Of a stretch of DNA of 64,000 nt, positions 21,278 to 32,129 are shown in pieces. The notes below the pieces were generated by a model that was given only the letters and a program-made list of their open reading frames with translations, was not told the DNA's origin and did not search any database. Source of the stretch: Molossus alvarezi. Its lineage: Eukaryota; Chordata; Mammalia; Chiroptera; Molossidae. Made by a program: the position numbers and the translations under genes. Within the stretch, counting starts at the first letter, position 1; each line of letters opens with the position of its first letter. Location of the stretch: contig CM073897.1 in the NCBI GenBank assembly GCA_037176705.1, positions 43,526,488-43,590,487 of the forward strand, given 5' to 3'.

Positions 21278-23366
21278 TGTTACTAAACAAGGTTGTGAGT
21301 TTGCTGCGCATTGCACATAGAAAAGCCAAAGTCTGAGCAACAGGTTTTTGCAGAGAAGAAAAGGTTTGTCAGGCAGCCAGACAAGTAGACTGGAGGCAAG
21401 GCTTGAATCAGTCTCCCCTGGACAAAGGCTTGGAGTAAATTTAAAGGATGAGATTAGAAAGGGGCTATACATATTTATTGATTCTAATTTAAGGGTTCAA
21501 ATTGGATAGTGCTGGAATTGAGTCATCTAAGGTAAATAACGTGGAAGGAGCAAGAGAGACCAAAGAAACTGCGATTTGGCAGAGTTTGATTAATTAGGTA
21601 TTTGTGTGTCCAGATTTGGTCTTTGTACCCGATGTTATTTGTTGATGGACCCCTTGCTTCTTAATGGGCTCCAGGTAGTAAAAGTAGCATCTCTGCTACT
21701 TGAATTCTGTGGATCTTGGTTCCTTTGTGCTCTTGAGGTCAGCTTAGGGTCCTTTAGCAGCTAACTGTCCCTGCTCAGCCTTCTGGCATTGGCCTGACAT
21801 GGCTTGATCTGGTAGTCTCTGGAGCACTGTGAGGAGACCTGCTGTTATCTCCTGAAAGACACTAAAAAACTAGAAAGAGAACTTCCGTTCAAGACAGCGG
21901 TGTAGATGAATGTGGTATTGCATCCTCCCACAACCACATCAAAGTTACAACTAAACTACAGAACAACCATCATTCAAAATTGCCTGAAGTACAGCTGAAT
22001 GGAATTCCTACAACTAGGAAATTAAAGAAGCAGCCACATTGAGACTGGTAGGAGGGGCGGAGGCGAATGGGTTGGTCCCACACCCACGTGTGGCGGATAA
22101 AAATCAGGAGGATACCTTGGCTGGGAAGGTCCTCTCTGAGGACTGAGGGGTCCCGGTCCCACACCAGGCACCCTGCTCAGGATTCCAGTGCCAGGAAGAG
22201 AAGTCCCCATAACTTTTGGCTGGAAAAACCAGCAGGAACTGAGGCTCAGGGAGGCTGAGGCGGCTGGAGTCCCAGGCAGCTCCTTAAAGGGCCCGCGCAT
22301 GGACTTATTGGACTCACTCTCTCTAAACTTAGAGAGGAGGCAGCTCAAAGGGCGCCAGAGACATACAGGGAAGAACTGAGCTGTTTGGCATTGGAGCGAG
22401 GGCTGGAGAGGGGGCTTTCTCCGGGACAAACTTGCTGTCAGAGGCCTTTGTTTCTTTGGTGAGCCCTTCCCTGGGGCGGCAGACAGCCACCATATCTGGG
22501 ACTCCAGCAACCTGGCTCACACTGGTAGCCTCGCCCTGGTGATTCCCTGAGGCCCCACTCCACCCAACTCTCAGGCCCACCCAAACTGTTGCCAGTTGCT
22601 TAACCATAGGATTGGCCTGTCTTGGATCCTGTTTCAGGTTTTCCTAAATTCTTTCAAACAAGCAGCATCTGGTCTCAGATAGCTCCATACCTCTCGTTAA
22701 GTAATACACAGAAACAAACACAGGGAGGCAGCCAAAATGAGGAGACAAAGAAACAGGTCCCAAATGAAAGAACAGAACAAAACTCCAGGAAAAGAACTAA
22801 GTGAAATGGAGATAAGCAACCTAACAGATGCTGAGTTCAAAATACTGCTTATAAGGATGCTCAATGAATTTAGTGAGAACCTCAGCGAACTTAATGAGGG
22901 CCTCAAGAGCATAAAAAAGGACCAGTCAGAAATGAAGGGTGCACAGTCAGAAATGAAGGAGGCACTAATTGTCGATAATGGAATCTACAAACAAAATGAA
23001 CAGGCAGAACATAAACATTCTCATAGATGCAGAGAACATTTTGCTGGTTGCCAGATGGGAGGAGAGTTGGGAGAATGGGTGAAAAAGATGAAAGGATTAA
23101 GAAGAACAAATTGGTCGCTAGACTGACAAACCTCAAAGCGAAAGGGGTTGGGGGCTGGGAAGAAATAAACCAACGAACTTATATGCATAACCAATGGACA
23201 CAGACAACAGTGTGGGAAAAGGCAGGAGGGAGGCGGGAGTGGGGAGAAGGGGGTCAATGGGGAAAAACTGAGGAACATCTGTAATACATTCAACAATAAA
23301 GATAAAAAAAAAACTAGAGAGAAAAAAACTATTAGGGTCTAGTTTCAATGTTAGGGCTTGGTTTCA
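21278..23366. mobile_element. Solo LTR (endogenous retrovirus), split by an HAL1
   Basis: It starts TGTTACTAAACAAGG and ends TTGGTTTCA, with ATAT on both sides (21274-21277, 23367-23370). The interrupted L1 reads across the site. TG…CA ends and a 4-bp duplication fit an LTR. HAL1 copy B occupies about 21880-23308, leaving roughly 0.65 kb of LTR. There are no retroviral genes. A related LTR lies at 31290-31870. Confidence 0.68.
21880..23308 (+). mobile_element. HAL1 copy B with internal deletion
   Basis: The 5' start is GAACTTCCGTTCAAGACAGC, followed by 5' UTR and ORF1 from 22737 (MRRQRNRSQMKEQNKTPGKE). The sequence then jumps near 22968 from the coiled-coil region straight to the 3' UTR (CAAACAAAATGAACAGG), losing about 0.65-0.7 kb relative to copy C. 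The A-tail ends near 23308. The flanks AAAAAACTAGAAAGAG and AAAAAACTAGAGAG fit a target duplication. Confidence 0.82.
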
Positions 23367-24028
23367 ATATATCACGTTTACTGATTTGTATGTATTGAAC
23401 CATTCTTGTATCACAGAGACAAATTCCACTTGATCATGGTATATGATCTTTTTAATATGCTGTTGAATTCAGTTTGCTAGTATTTTGTTGTGACTTTTTG
23501 CATCTATATTCATCAGGAATATCGCCCTGGAGTTTTCTTATAGTGTCCTTATCTGGCTTTGTATCAGGGTAATGCTGGTTTTGTAAAGTGAATTCAGGAG
23601 TGTTCTCTCTTCTTTAATTTTTTGGAAGAGCTTGAGAAGGACTAGTGTTAATACTTCTCTAAATAGTTGGTAAAATTCACCACTGAAACAATCTGGTCCT
23701 GGCTTTTTTTTGTTGTTGTTGTAAGGTTTGATTTCTTGATTCAATCTTCTTACTTAATACTGGTGTGTTCAGATTTTCTCTTTGTTTATGATTCAGTCTG
23801 GGTAGGTTGTATTTTTCTAGGAAATTATCCATTTCTTGTAGATTGTCTAGTTTGTGGCATATAGGTGTTCCTAGTAGTCTCTATGCGTCTTTCTATTCTG
23901 TAGTATCGGCCGTAATGTTTTTTTCATTTATAATTTAACTTATTTGGGCCCTCTTCATTTTTCTTGGTTAGTCTTAGTGAAGATTTGTCATTTGTTTATC
24001 TTTTCAAAGAACAAACTCTTAGTTGTGG

Positions 24029-24278
24029 TTTTTTTTTTTATCCTCACCCGAGGATATTTTTCCATTTTTTGTACAGATAGAGTGGGAGGGAGAGAGAGGA
24101 AGGGAGAGAGAGAGAGAAACATCGACGTGAAGGGACACATCGAGTGGGTGCCACCCACACGACCAACCAGGGCCGGGGACAAACTGCAACCGAAGTACGT
24201 GCCCTTAACGGGAACTGAACCCGGGTCTCTCCGGACCGCAAGCCGATGCTCTAACCGCTGAGCCAAACTGGCCAGGGC
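24029..24278 (-). mobile_element. Ves SINE
   Basis: Minus-strand Ves with CTTAGTTGTG on both sides (about 24018-24027 and 24279-24288), inserted in old L1 ORF2. Confidence 0.94.
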
Positions 24279-24321
24279 TTAGTTGTGTTAATCTTTTCTG
24301 TTCTCTGTTCCACTTATTTGT

Positions 24322-25070
24322 TGTAACCCAGGAGAGTCATCCTCACTTGGACACTAAGTAATTTTGAATATTAGGAGCTTTATTACCTGCGCAGGGACTG
24401 CAGCCAACCTACACAGAGGAGAACTGCAGCCCCGAGCTCAGGGGGAGGGCTGCTTATATAGGACAGGGGTCACTCAAGAGTTTAGCAGAGCAAGCAAGCT
24501 GCGTGTACAGAAGCGGAGGCAGTTTAGCGATAAGCAGGAGGGAACGGAGGTGGGAGGGAGCTGAGGCGAAAGGGAACTTGGTGAACTGGGTCAGCACACA
24601 TCTATCCTGCTATTCATTCTATTATCTAAGTTTTAAAAACTAACAAATTCTCTTAGAGGACACATTCATTTAGAGGAGTATCAGGCCAGCTGTTACTTCC
24701 TCAGGTTGCCTCTGAAAGCTTCATAGTTGGCCTTTTGTTTATTTAATCAAGACAAAATGATAGGAGCAGGTTATTACATTATTTACCAAATCCTTTAGTC
24801 CTTAAATGAAGGGAAGGCATTGAGGAAGACCATGCTAGATAGCCCAAAGTGTGTACTATCGATTTTCCTCCTGTTTCCCCCCAGCCCTGCTTAATTCTTC
24901 TGGCCATTGCCAGATGGTTATGCAATGGGAGAGAAGAAATACTTTGGGGGAAATTACTGGACTCTGACTCTGAAATGACAGAAATTTCTGGAGATATAGG
25001 GATTCACCAGTTAGAGTAGGGGTTTTGGATATTAGGTAATCAGTGGAGTTTGGGCTCAGGCCCATCACTA
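24322..25070 (-). mobile_element. LTR-like element, minus orientation
   Basis: On the minus strand a TATA-like CCTATATAAGCAG (near 24450-24462) lies about 75 bp upstream of AATAAAGCTCC (near 24371-24381). The sequence ends CTCTCCTGGGTTACA at 24322. This TATA, polyadenylation-signal and CA-end order is that of an LTR. The far edge is not resolved and no target duplication was found, so the right boundary is approximate. Confidence 0.45.
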
Positions 25071-25224
25071 CAGTGGGTCTAGTGGGTCTCCAAACCCACC
25101 TTTGGTTATTTCTCTAGTTCAGGAATGCATAGTTTGAATAAACACACTCAGCAGCAGGCAGAATTTCCATAGCAGTACTCCATCATCAAATAGATGTTGT
25201 ATTTATATGAGTGAGCTCCAGCAG

Positions 25225-25800
25225 GTCCTAAAGCCACAAGTAAGTTTCACAGGTAGTTTTCCATTGCTGCCAAAACAAATGATCGCAAACTGCATGGCCT
25301 ACAACAATACCCATTTATTATCTCATAGTCTTATAGGTCAGAAGTCAGGCATGCTTGGTTGGGTAATCTACTTAGGATCTCGTAAAGTTGAAATCAAGGT
25401 GCTGGCTGGACTGAACTTTTACCTGTATGCTCTGAGTGGGAATCCACTTCCAGGTTGATTCAAGTTCTTGGTCAAATCCAGTTTGTTCCGGTGGTAAGAA
25501 TAAAGTGCCTTTTCTTTAGTGCTTGTCAGATGGGAGTTGTTCAACTTCTAGAGGCCAATGCATACACTCCTTAGCTTGTGGCCTTCTTTGTCTTCAGAGG
25601 TGGCAACTGTGGGTGAAGTTCTCATACTTCAGATTTCTTTGACTTCTCCTTCTTTCTTATCCCGCTGACTTTCTTTTCTGATTGTAAGAGTTTATATGAT
25701 TAACATTGGATTCACTCAGATAATCCAGGATAATCTCCCTATTTTAAAGTCAGGTGATTAGTAACTTTAATTATATCTGTAAATTTTCTTTTACCATTTA
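25225..25800. repeat. Ancient interspersed repeat, family unresolved
   Basis: Phrases such as CCATTGCTGCCAAAACAAAT, CCCATTTATTATCTCATAGT, AGGTCAGAAGTC and TGAAATCAAGGTGCTGGCTG match a widespread old mammalian repeat of the 'gctgtaacaaattaccacaaa' type. I do not assign a family name. Confidence 0.5.
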
Positions 25801-26012
25801 ACGTGGAATTATCTCTGGTGTGACACCAGAGGACAAAGATCACAGGGCCCAGAATTCTGTCAGTATAAATGTACATATTTTAGTCATAAATATGGATATG
25901 CATGTGAATTTTTCTTGTATTCCTCTACCATTGAAAATAAAATGTATTAATAGTATTTAATCTTATATAGTAGTACTTAAATTAAAGCTATAAACTTTAC
26001 CCAGCATTCACA

Positions 26013-26780
26013 TATCAGAATAAATGTAACAGCCGTACGTACCCGGATGGTGATTCCATGCTACAGTGATGGTGAGTGGAATTTCAACAGCAAACCACAA
26101 GAGAAATTGAAATAGAGAAGTTTACCACTCATAGGACTCATAGATACTGGACAAAGTACACGGCAGGCCTCAAGGAGCCACACAGGGAGATCTAAGCAGA
26201 TTACTTAAGAGAGAGAGAGGACCTGGGGCACATGCCTTTGTTATGGGCCATGGGTGTAGTGCTTCTGGGCTCCTGGGCTAGGACCCAACTGGTCAATTCA
26301 AATGAAAAGAGCAGGGTTTTGTTTATTCCCATGGGGGTCTTATCTAGGGTACAGAAGGAGTACAGGCTCTGGGAAGCAGGGGAGACTGTTTGTTGATCAC
26401 AAGCCATATCAGGAACTTACAATTGCTTCTGACTCTGTGAGCTGCTAGTTAGGGCTCACACTTCCCTGAGGGGGCTAGTGTCAGTTTAAGGTCCCTGCAG
26501 GACACTTGCCCAAGCAAAATGGTTGCCAAGGCAGTAATACCATGGAGTACCTGAGCTAAACTCTTGACACAGCGATAGACTCAGGTTCCATGTTTTCTGT
26601 GTGTCCTCACGGGTTCCAGTCTGTCCTCATGGGTTTCATTTTGTCCCTGTGGGTTCAGTTTCTTTTCATGAGTTTTATTTCTTTCATATGTTGTGTTCAG
26701 TTTTCTTTCCCAACTTCTGGCCTGTCTGACTTCTGGCAACTTTAGGCCGACTATCAGAATAGATGTAGCAACCTTACATA
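26013..26780. repeat. Segment bracketed by imperfect 29-bp direct repeats
   Basis: TATCAGAATAAATGTAACAG (26013 on) and TATCAGAATAGATGTAGCAA (26752 on) open two imperfect direct repeats about 740 bp apart. Between them, near 26590-26660, a short repeat occurs three times (CTCACGGGTTCC, CTCATGGGTTTC, CCTGTGGGTTC). The look is of a decayed LTR or similar insertion. No coding content was recognised. Confidence 0.4.
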
Positions 26781-27187
26781 GCCTTCTTTAGCAGTTTCTA
26801 TAATAGCATAAAGTCTAATCTCTACAATAAATTTATTTTTGAGTGATCTCAGACCAATATAATATTTTTAATTATTTTGGAAAAGTTCTCAGGCATTATC
26901 TTTTCACATATTGATTTTACTATATTTTCTATTGCCTCTACTTTTGAGACATCAACTTTATGTATATTAGACCTATTCTCTTTATCCCCTAAGTGTCTTA
27001 GATTTTCTTTTGTATTTTTCTCTTTTTTTTTTCCATGTGTCTGTTTTATTCTTGATTTTTTTTAACCTTGTTTTAACAAATTTTATTTGGCTTTGTCTTC
27101 TCTGCTATTAAATCCATTTACTGAGTTCTTAATAGTTATTGCTATATTTTCCCCTCTAAAATTATTATTATTATTATTATTATTATT

Positions 27188-27428
27188 TATCCTCACCCGA
27201 GGACATTTTTCCATTTTTTGTTCAGGTAGAGTGGGAGGAAGAGAGAGGAACAGAGAGAGAGAGAAAAACATCAATGTGAAAGGAACACATCGAGTGGCTG
27301 CCACCCACACGACCCACCAGGGCCGGGGACAAGCAGCAACCGAGGTATGCACCCCTAGCGGGAACCGAACCTGGGTCTCTCAGGACTGCAGGCCGACGCT
27401 CTAACCGCTGAGCCAAACCAGCCAGGGC
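27188..27428 (-). mobile_element. Ves SINE
   Basis: Minus-strand Ves whose A-tail has become a (TTA)n microsatellite at about 27162-27188. The flanks CCCCTCTAAAATT (27151 and 27430) form the target duplication. Confidence 0.93.
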
Positions 27429-27512
27429 TCCCCTCTAAAATTCTTAATTGATCCTGTGTCCTTAATATTTCTATACTGAAATTCGAATTTTGTCCCAGTC
27501 TGAACATTTTAA

Positions 27513-27699
27513 AAACTTTTATTTATTGATTATAGAGAAAGAAGGGAAGGGAGAGAGAGAGAGAGCTAAACATTGATTTGTTGTTCCACTTATATATGCA
27601 TTCATTGGTTGCTTCTTGTGTATGCCTTGACCAGAGATCAAACCCGCAACCTTGTGTATCGGGACAACACGCTAACCAACTAAGCTACCCAGCCAGGGC
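27513..27699 (-). mobile_element. Older tRNA-derived SINE
   Basis: Head ending ACCCAGCCAGGGC at 27699, with a GA-rich body and ACTTTTATTTATTGATTATA at the tail side. CATTTTAA flanks it on both sides (about 27507 and 27699). Confidence 0.75.
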
Positions 27700-27778
27700 A
27701 TTTTAAGGATAGTTATTTAGAAATCTGTATCTGATATCTCTATTATCTAGATTTGCTGAAAACTTTATGTTATCCATT

Positions 27779-27779
27779 T

Positions 27780-27822
<43 letters not shown>

Positions 27823-27828
27823 TTTTTT
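27779..27828. repeat. (TTTA)n microsatellite
   Basis: About twelve tandem TTTA units, evidently the expanded A-tail of the minus-strand Ves that follows. Confidence 0.95.
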
Positions 27829-28069
27829 TATCCTCACCCGAGGACTTTTTTTCATTTTTTGTTCAGGTAGAGTGAGAGGGAGAGAGAGGAACAGAGAGAG
27901 AGAGAGAAATATCGATGTGAAAGGAACACATTGAGTGGCTGCCACCCGCACAACCGACCAGGGCCGGGGACAAACCGCAACCGAGGTACATGCCCCTAGC
28001 GGGAACCGAACCCGGGTCTCTCAGGACCGCAGGCCGACGCTCTAACCGCTGAGCCAAACCGGCCAGGGC
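27829..28069 (-). mobile_element. Ves SINE
   Basis: Minus-strand Ves ending GGCCAGGGC at 28069. TGTTATCCATTTTTA occurs before the TTTA tail (about 27769) and again at 28071, giving the target duplication. Confidence 0.94.
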
Positions 28070-28569
28070 ATGTTATCCATTTTTAATTTTGGCTTTCAAC
28101 AATGTGGTCTCCTCTCCTAGTGTGTCTGATTGTTTTTGCTTGAGTACCAGGCATGTGTATAAAATATCACATAAGTCATTTGAGACCTTGAATTATATTA
28201 TGTCCCCTTAGAGAGTTACTCTGACAGGTAACTAGGGGTATTAGCAAATCCTTTTCACCTTAACCCAATGTTACATCCTTGGGTGAAAGGTAGGATTCAT
28301 TTCCCAAAAGCACTCTATTTCCAGTTTTTGCTTCTAGGATGTAGCCCTGGAAGATCCCAAATCAAAGTGTATAGTGTTGACCAGATTATACTTCTTCTCT
28401 TTTTCCCTCCTGCTGCTGCACGATGCAGGAAACCCTTCTCCCTGTATCTCAGCCACTTCTTCTGGAGAAAAGTCACTCCAAATGCCAAGTTAGTTATATC
28501 TTTGGATTTCCTCTCTTATTTGGACCTTGGCTCCATAGTTGCTCACTGCCTGTTGATTCTCTGATGCCT

Positions 28570-30390
28570 TCATTTAGATTTTTTAAAAAACATATTGTCC
28601 AGTTTTTGAAGTTGTTCTCCCTAGCTAGAGAGATGTAGAGCAGATTTTTGGTGGGTTGACTTTAACTTCTCTTTTTCTCCCCAAGAGTGTGTGGAGTTAG
28701 ACTTTCTCCCCATTCCTTGCTATGTGGAAGTTCCCAGTGCTTCTCTAGCATGTCTTTTCTTTCTCAGAGTTACTGTCAGCTGCCCATTGTTCTGATATAA
28801 AGCACTGTGGTATGTAGGGTATGTATTAGGAGAAGATGCAGGACAGCCGGATCTTTTAGCTATGAGAAGGAGGGAAGTCCTGGTGAACGTTGCCCCAAGA
28901 AGACTGTCTTGGTTAAATGAGAAGGTCTTCATCCAATGAGGGGTTGTGATCATGCTGCTAGATGAATGTAAAATAGGGACCAAGAGCAGGGAGAAAATTG
29001 CTTGAAAAATATGTAGAGCGAGCCCATTGTACAGCCATCAGCAGTTGTGTGTTCCCAGTTTAAAGAAGGGATAGCTGAGAAAGACTCTTCTTAAATTCCC
29101 ACTGATGTATATGCATTTACTTAAACAAACTCTTTTTCATTCTTCGCACTCCTTTTTGTTATACCACCACTGCCACCAAGAATAAGTGCAGATGAAGTAG
29201 AAAAAGGAGAGATGAAATGAGAGAGAGAGAGAGAAACCAGTTATAACTTTGCCTGTAGTGCCTAGCAGGTGGGTGAACACTTTTTCTGAGTTTGGTGAGT
29301 GAGTTTTGTGCTGAACTGATAATAACATTTCCATGTGACTGAATTTTAAAAAAAGGAGACCTTTTAGGTAGGAAGGAGTGAAAACATTTAATGTGGCCAG
29401 AGAAATTATTAGAAAAGGTAGAGGCACTATTAAACGGCATACCTTATTTTCCATTATCACTTGGAAAACAAAGTCAATATCAAAACTTGCTTAAACTGTT
29501 AATTTTTTGGCTGTATCTAGAGTGTTATTAAGTTCATCTTTCATGGTCTTTTTCAAGATACCTGTTTTATTGGTTTGATAATCACCATGATTGTGTTAAA
29601 ATACCCTATTTCTGTTACATGAATGTGCATCCTTCCTTTCTTTCTCTGAATATCTTACATATTTTTATTTTGTGGTTCTTTTCTGATGATTCTATTAATG
29701 ATATAGAGTTGGGTGCAAGTTATTTTATTTATTGACTTTATTCAGTTCATTTGTTGACATTCCTTACATGTTTTCTGATTCCTGGTTGTAGACTCATCTA
29801 CAGAGTACTGTCCCCAGTGACTTGATCTGGAATAACTCTCGTTAGGATGGCTGCTTGTCTGTTTCTTTCTTCTTGGTGTATCTTTTATGCCTGCCCAAAG
29901 AGAATTGCCTTTCTTATTTTAATGTGGTTATATGTTCACTAATTTATATGTTATATCGTTAAAATATAATTTCTCTGGGTTTAATATGGAGAAGAGGTAA
30001 TTTCTGTTATCTTGAAATGAAGAGTCTAAATTTTTTGACAAATGATATCTAGACCAAGTATAACACTGTTTCTTTTAGCAAATCATTACTAGTTTTCTCT
30101 CATAAACTACCTTTGGAAAAGAACACATCAGGACTGTTTTAACAGCCCGAATCTCTTACACAGAATATAGCAATTAATGTGGTGGCCACGATTGCAGTTG
30201 TGTGAGAAAACATACAGGCGCATGGAGAAGGAACCTGCCGAAATGAAAAGTACTAGTTTTATTAAGGTGGTGAACTTATGGATGACTTGTTCTCTCATTT
30301 CAGACTTTCTGTATTATTATATTGCTTTCTAAAGAGGACATAATTTTTGAGTATATATTCTAAATAACATTTAGAAACCATACCACTCAT
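28570..30390. other. Intron sequence, no gene seen
   Basis: Includes a short GA tract near 29220-29233. No exon with matching phase, RNA gene or clear young repeat is visible. AT-rich stretches at 29500-30000 may be old repeat debris. Confidence 0.4.
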
Positions 30391-30394
30391 ACAG

Positions 30395-30565
30395 ACCTCC
30401 ATTAAAGTACCCAGTTGCCTATAGGATAAAGTTAAAACTCCTAACTGAATATCCCCAAAGCTCTTCACGGATATGTTCCCAAAATGCTTCTCTTCTACTC
30501 TCCCTCTGCTGTTTTATGCCTCATATAGTTTAATCTTAAATGCCACTACTTTCTACTATATTCTA
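30395..30565 (+). repeat. L2 (LINE2) remnant
   Basis: GTTGCCTATAGGATAAAGTT, AAACTCCTAACTGAATATCC and CAAAGCTCTTCACGGATATG follow the typical order of the L2 3' region ('ttgcctacaggataaaatcc', 'aaactcctcagcctggcatt'). It ends about 25 bp before the GDPD exon acceptor. Confidence 0.6.
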
Positions 30566-30588
30566 AGGATTGAAACACGTTTTTGCAG

Positions 30589-30682
30589 GGTTGTTTATCT
30601 AGTTACAGGATACTGGTACTTCTGGTCTCTTCTTTTGCTGAGTTTATTTGGCATCCTCTTTGCCTACACTTCGTTGCTGGTG
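30589..30682 (+). CDS. GDPD4: GDPD-family membrane phosphodiesterase, exon b (second hydrophobic segment)
   Basis: Acceptor CACGTTTTTGCAG, donor GTG|GTGAGT. The first base completes the Trp codon begun in the exon at 3507, after which it reads VVYLVTGYWYFWSLLLLSLF and GILFAYTSLLV. This is a membrane helix of the GDE2/3/6 architecture. The aromatic 'GYWYFWS' patch corresponds to the 'GHW.DWS' segment of that family. It ends in phase 0, matching the exon at 34163. It is separated from exon a by a 26,978-bp intron filled with transposons. Confidence 0.82.
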
Positions 30683-31289
30683 GTGAGTAATGTTCCCCAT
30701 TTCTTCCACTCCCTTCCTGAATAGCCTCATGAGGTGCTCCTGTTTGTGGTATATGGTGCCTAGTGGTGCTGGGAGCCCTCAGAACCTAACACCACTCACT
30801 CTTGTCTAACTAGAGTTGGGGTTTACATCAACTGCTTGAATTTTAGGCACAAGGGATTGGTGGAGAAGAATGGACTTGTGCTATTAGAGGATGCATCTTA
30901 TTACTTTGATCCTTTGAAAGGGTGGCAGAACATCCTTTTTCTATTCCCCTGTTTTATAGCCTATTTTATGGTTCACTCAATGCTGTTATTTTAGGCACTT
31001 GTAGCTTCACATTAGCAGTACCTTTACATATTGAACTAACTCATTTCATACCCCCTCTCCTGAGAACCAGTCATTTTGGGCCTTACAAATTAGCTAGTTT
31101 TTAAACCTATTATAAAGTACAAATGCTAGGCTGCTGGTTCAGATGCAAATTACATTTTAGCAAAAGTCTTTTGGCAATAGCGACCTTGCCTCTGTTGTTA
31201 TATAGTAGTGTCATGTAGTGGGAGAAATTCAGGCTGGGCAAGAGCAAGGTCTGTGGAAGTGGAAAGTTTATGGGAGGACAACTATAAGT
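30683..31289. other. Intron sequence, nothing recognised
   Basis: No second exon, RNA gene or clear repeat boundary was found. Confidence 0.4.
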
Positions 31290-31870
31290 GATTTGAGTAA
31301 GTGGGTTCATTTCCTGCCAGGCAACTGAAAAACCAAACCTAGAGGCAGTGGTCTTTTGTAGAGAGAGAGGATTTACTGTGAGGCAGCTACACAAGGAGAC
31401 TGGAGGCAAGGCTCAAATCACTCTCCTGGAAGAAAGAGCTGAGACAAGTTTTGAGAGATGAGAATAAGAAGAGGTTATACATATTCATAAGCTTATTCTT
31501 GGAAGGGTTCAATTGCATAATTTTGAGATTTAGGCATACAGGGTATGGATATGAGAGAGGCAAAGGAAAGCACAGAGGATTTCCAATCTGGCAGAGTTTT
31601 GTAGAAAAGTAAAGGGTAAGTTTCAAGAGTTCCCTGCACAGACTCCAGTAAGCCCAGCTTGTCTCAGCCAGTGTCTGCCAGTTTCCGCTGGTCTCTGCAG
31701 AGGGACTGGAAAACAGTTTTCTGTTGTTTTTTTCTGTAATATACTTAAACATTTGGTTAGTGTCCAATTTATTAGTGTCTGGTTTCAGTCCAGTCTAATT
31801 TGGTCTCCGTGTAAGACACAAAGAACTTTGTTAGTGTCTGGTTTCAGTCTTCCTTTTTCTTTCCTTCTTT
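31290..31870. mobile_element. LTR-like element related to that at 21278
   Basis: Shares with the 21278 LTR the stretch GACTGGAGGCAAGGCT, followed by AATCA and TCTCC, then GATGAGA and TATACATATT in the same order. Its right part has repeated TTAGTGTCTGGTTTCAGTC (near 31771 and 31831), comparable to GGGCTTGGTTTCA at the end of the other copy. Edges are approximate and there are no retroviral genes. Confidence 0.5.
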
Positions 31871-32129
31871 CTTTTTTTTTTTTTTTTATCCTCACCCGAG
31901 GACATTTTTTCCATTTTTTGTTCAGATAGCGTGGGAGGGAGAAAGAGGAACAGAGAGCGAGAGAGAAACAACGACATGAAAGGGACACATCGAGTGGCTG
32001 CCACCCGCACGACCAAACCAGGGCTGATGACAAACTGCAACCAAGGTACGTGCCCTTAGCGGGAACCGAACCCGGGTCTCTCTGGACTGCAGGCTGACAC
32101 TCTAACCGCTGAGCCAAACCGGCCAGGGC
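31871..32129 (-). mobile_element. Ves SINE
   Basis: Minus-strand Ves ending GGCCAGGGC at 32129. CTTCCTTTTTCTTT occurs on both sides as target duplication. Confidence 0.93.

Larger units (their letters stand above)
7926..24321 (-). mobile_element. Old L1 hosting a large nested stack
   Basis: On the minus strand, 7926-8867 is an L1 3' UTR plus ORF2 C-terminus. It resumes at 17873 and continues through ORF2 to about 24321 in pieces: 17873-19451, 20706-21277, 23371-24028 and 24279-24321. The pieces include antisense matches to the [13 protein letters not shown] and FADDM regions near 20940-21060. It is split by a DNA transposon, an L1+HAL1 block, older SINEs, a Tigger-like element, an LTR and a Ves. 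No frame is intact. Confidence 0.72.
26860..28560 (-). mobile_element. Ancient L1-like remnant, interrupted by three SINEs
   Basis: The antisense text around 26870-27180 (CTCAGGCATTATCTTTTCAC; ATTAGACCTATTCTC; CCATTTACTGAGTTCTTAAT) and 27440-28200 resembles the ORF1/5' part of very old L1s. It is strongly decayed, so extent and identity are tentative. Confidence 0.4.

Noticed and set aside
24322..25070. Full endogenous retrovirus
   Set aside because: Only LTR-like signals are seen; no gag, pol or env reading frames, primer-binding site or second LTR.
27779..27828. CRISPR-like or satellite array
   Set aside because: Simple TTTA repeat from a SINE tail, without spacers or longer units.
28268..28564. 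98-codon open frame as a GDPD exon
   Set aside because: No splice sites in the required phase, and the peptide is not a helix-loop of the family. It is probably chance or repeat-derived.
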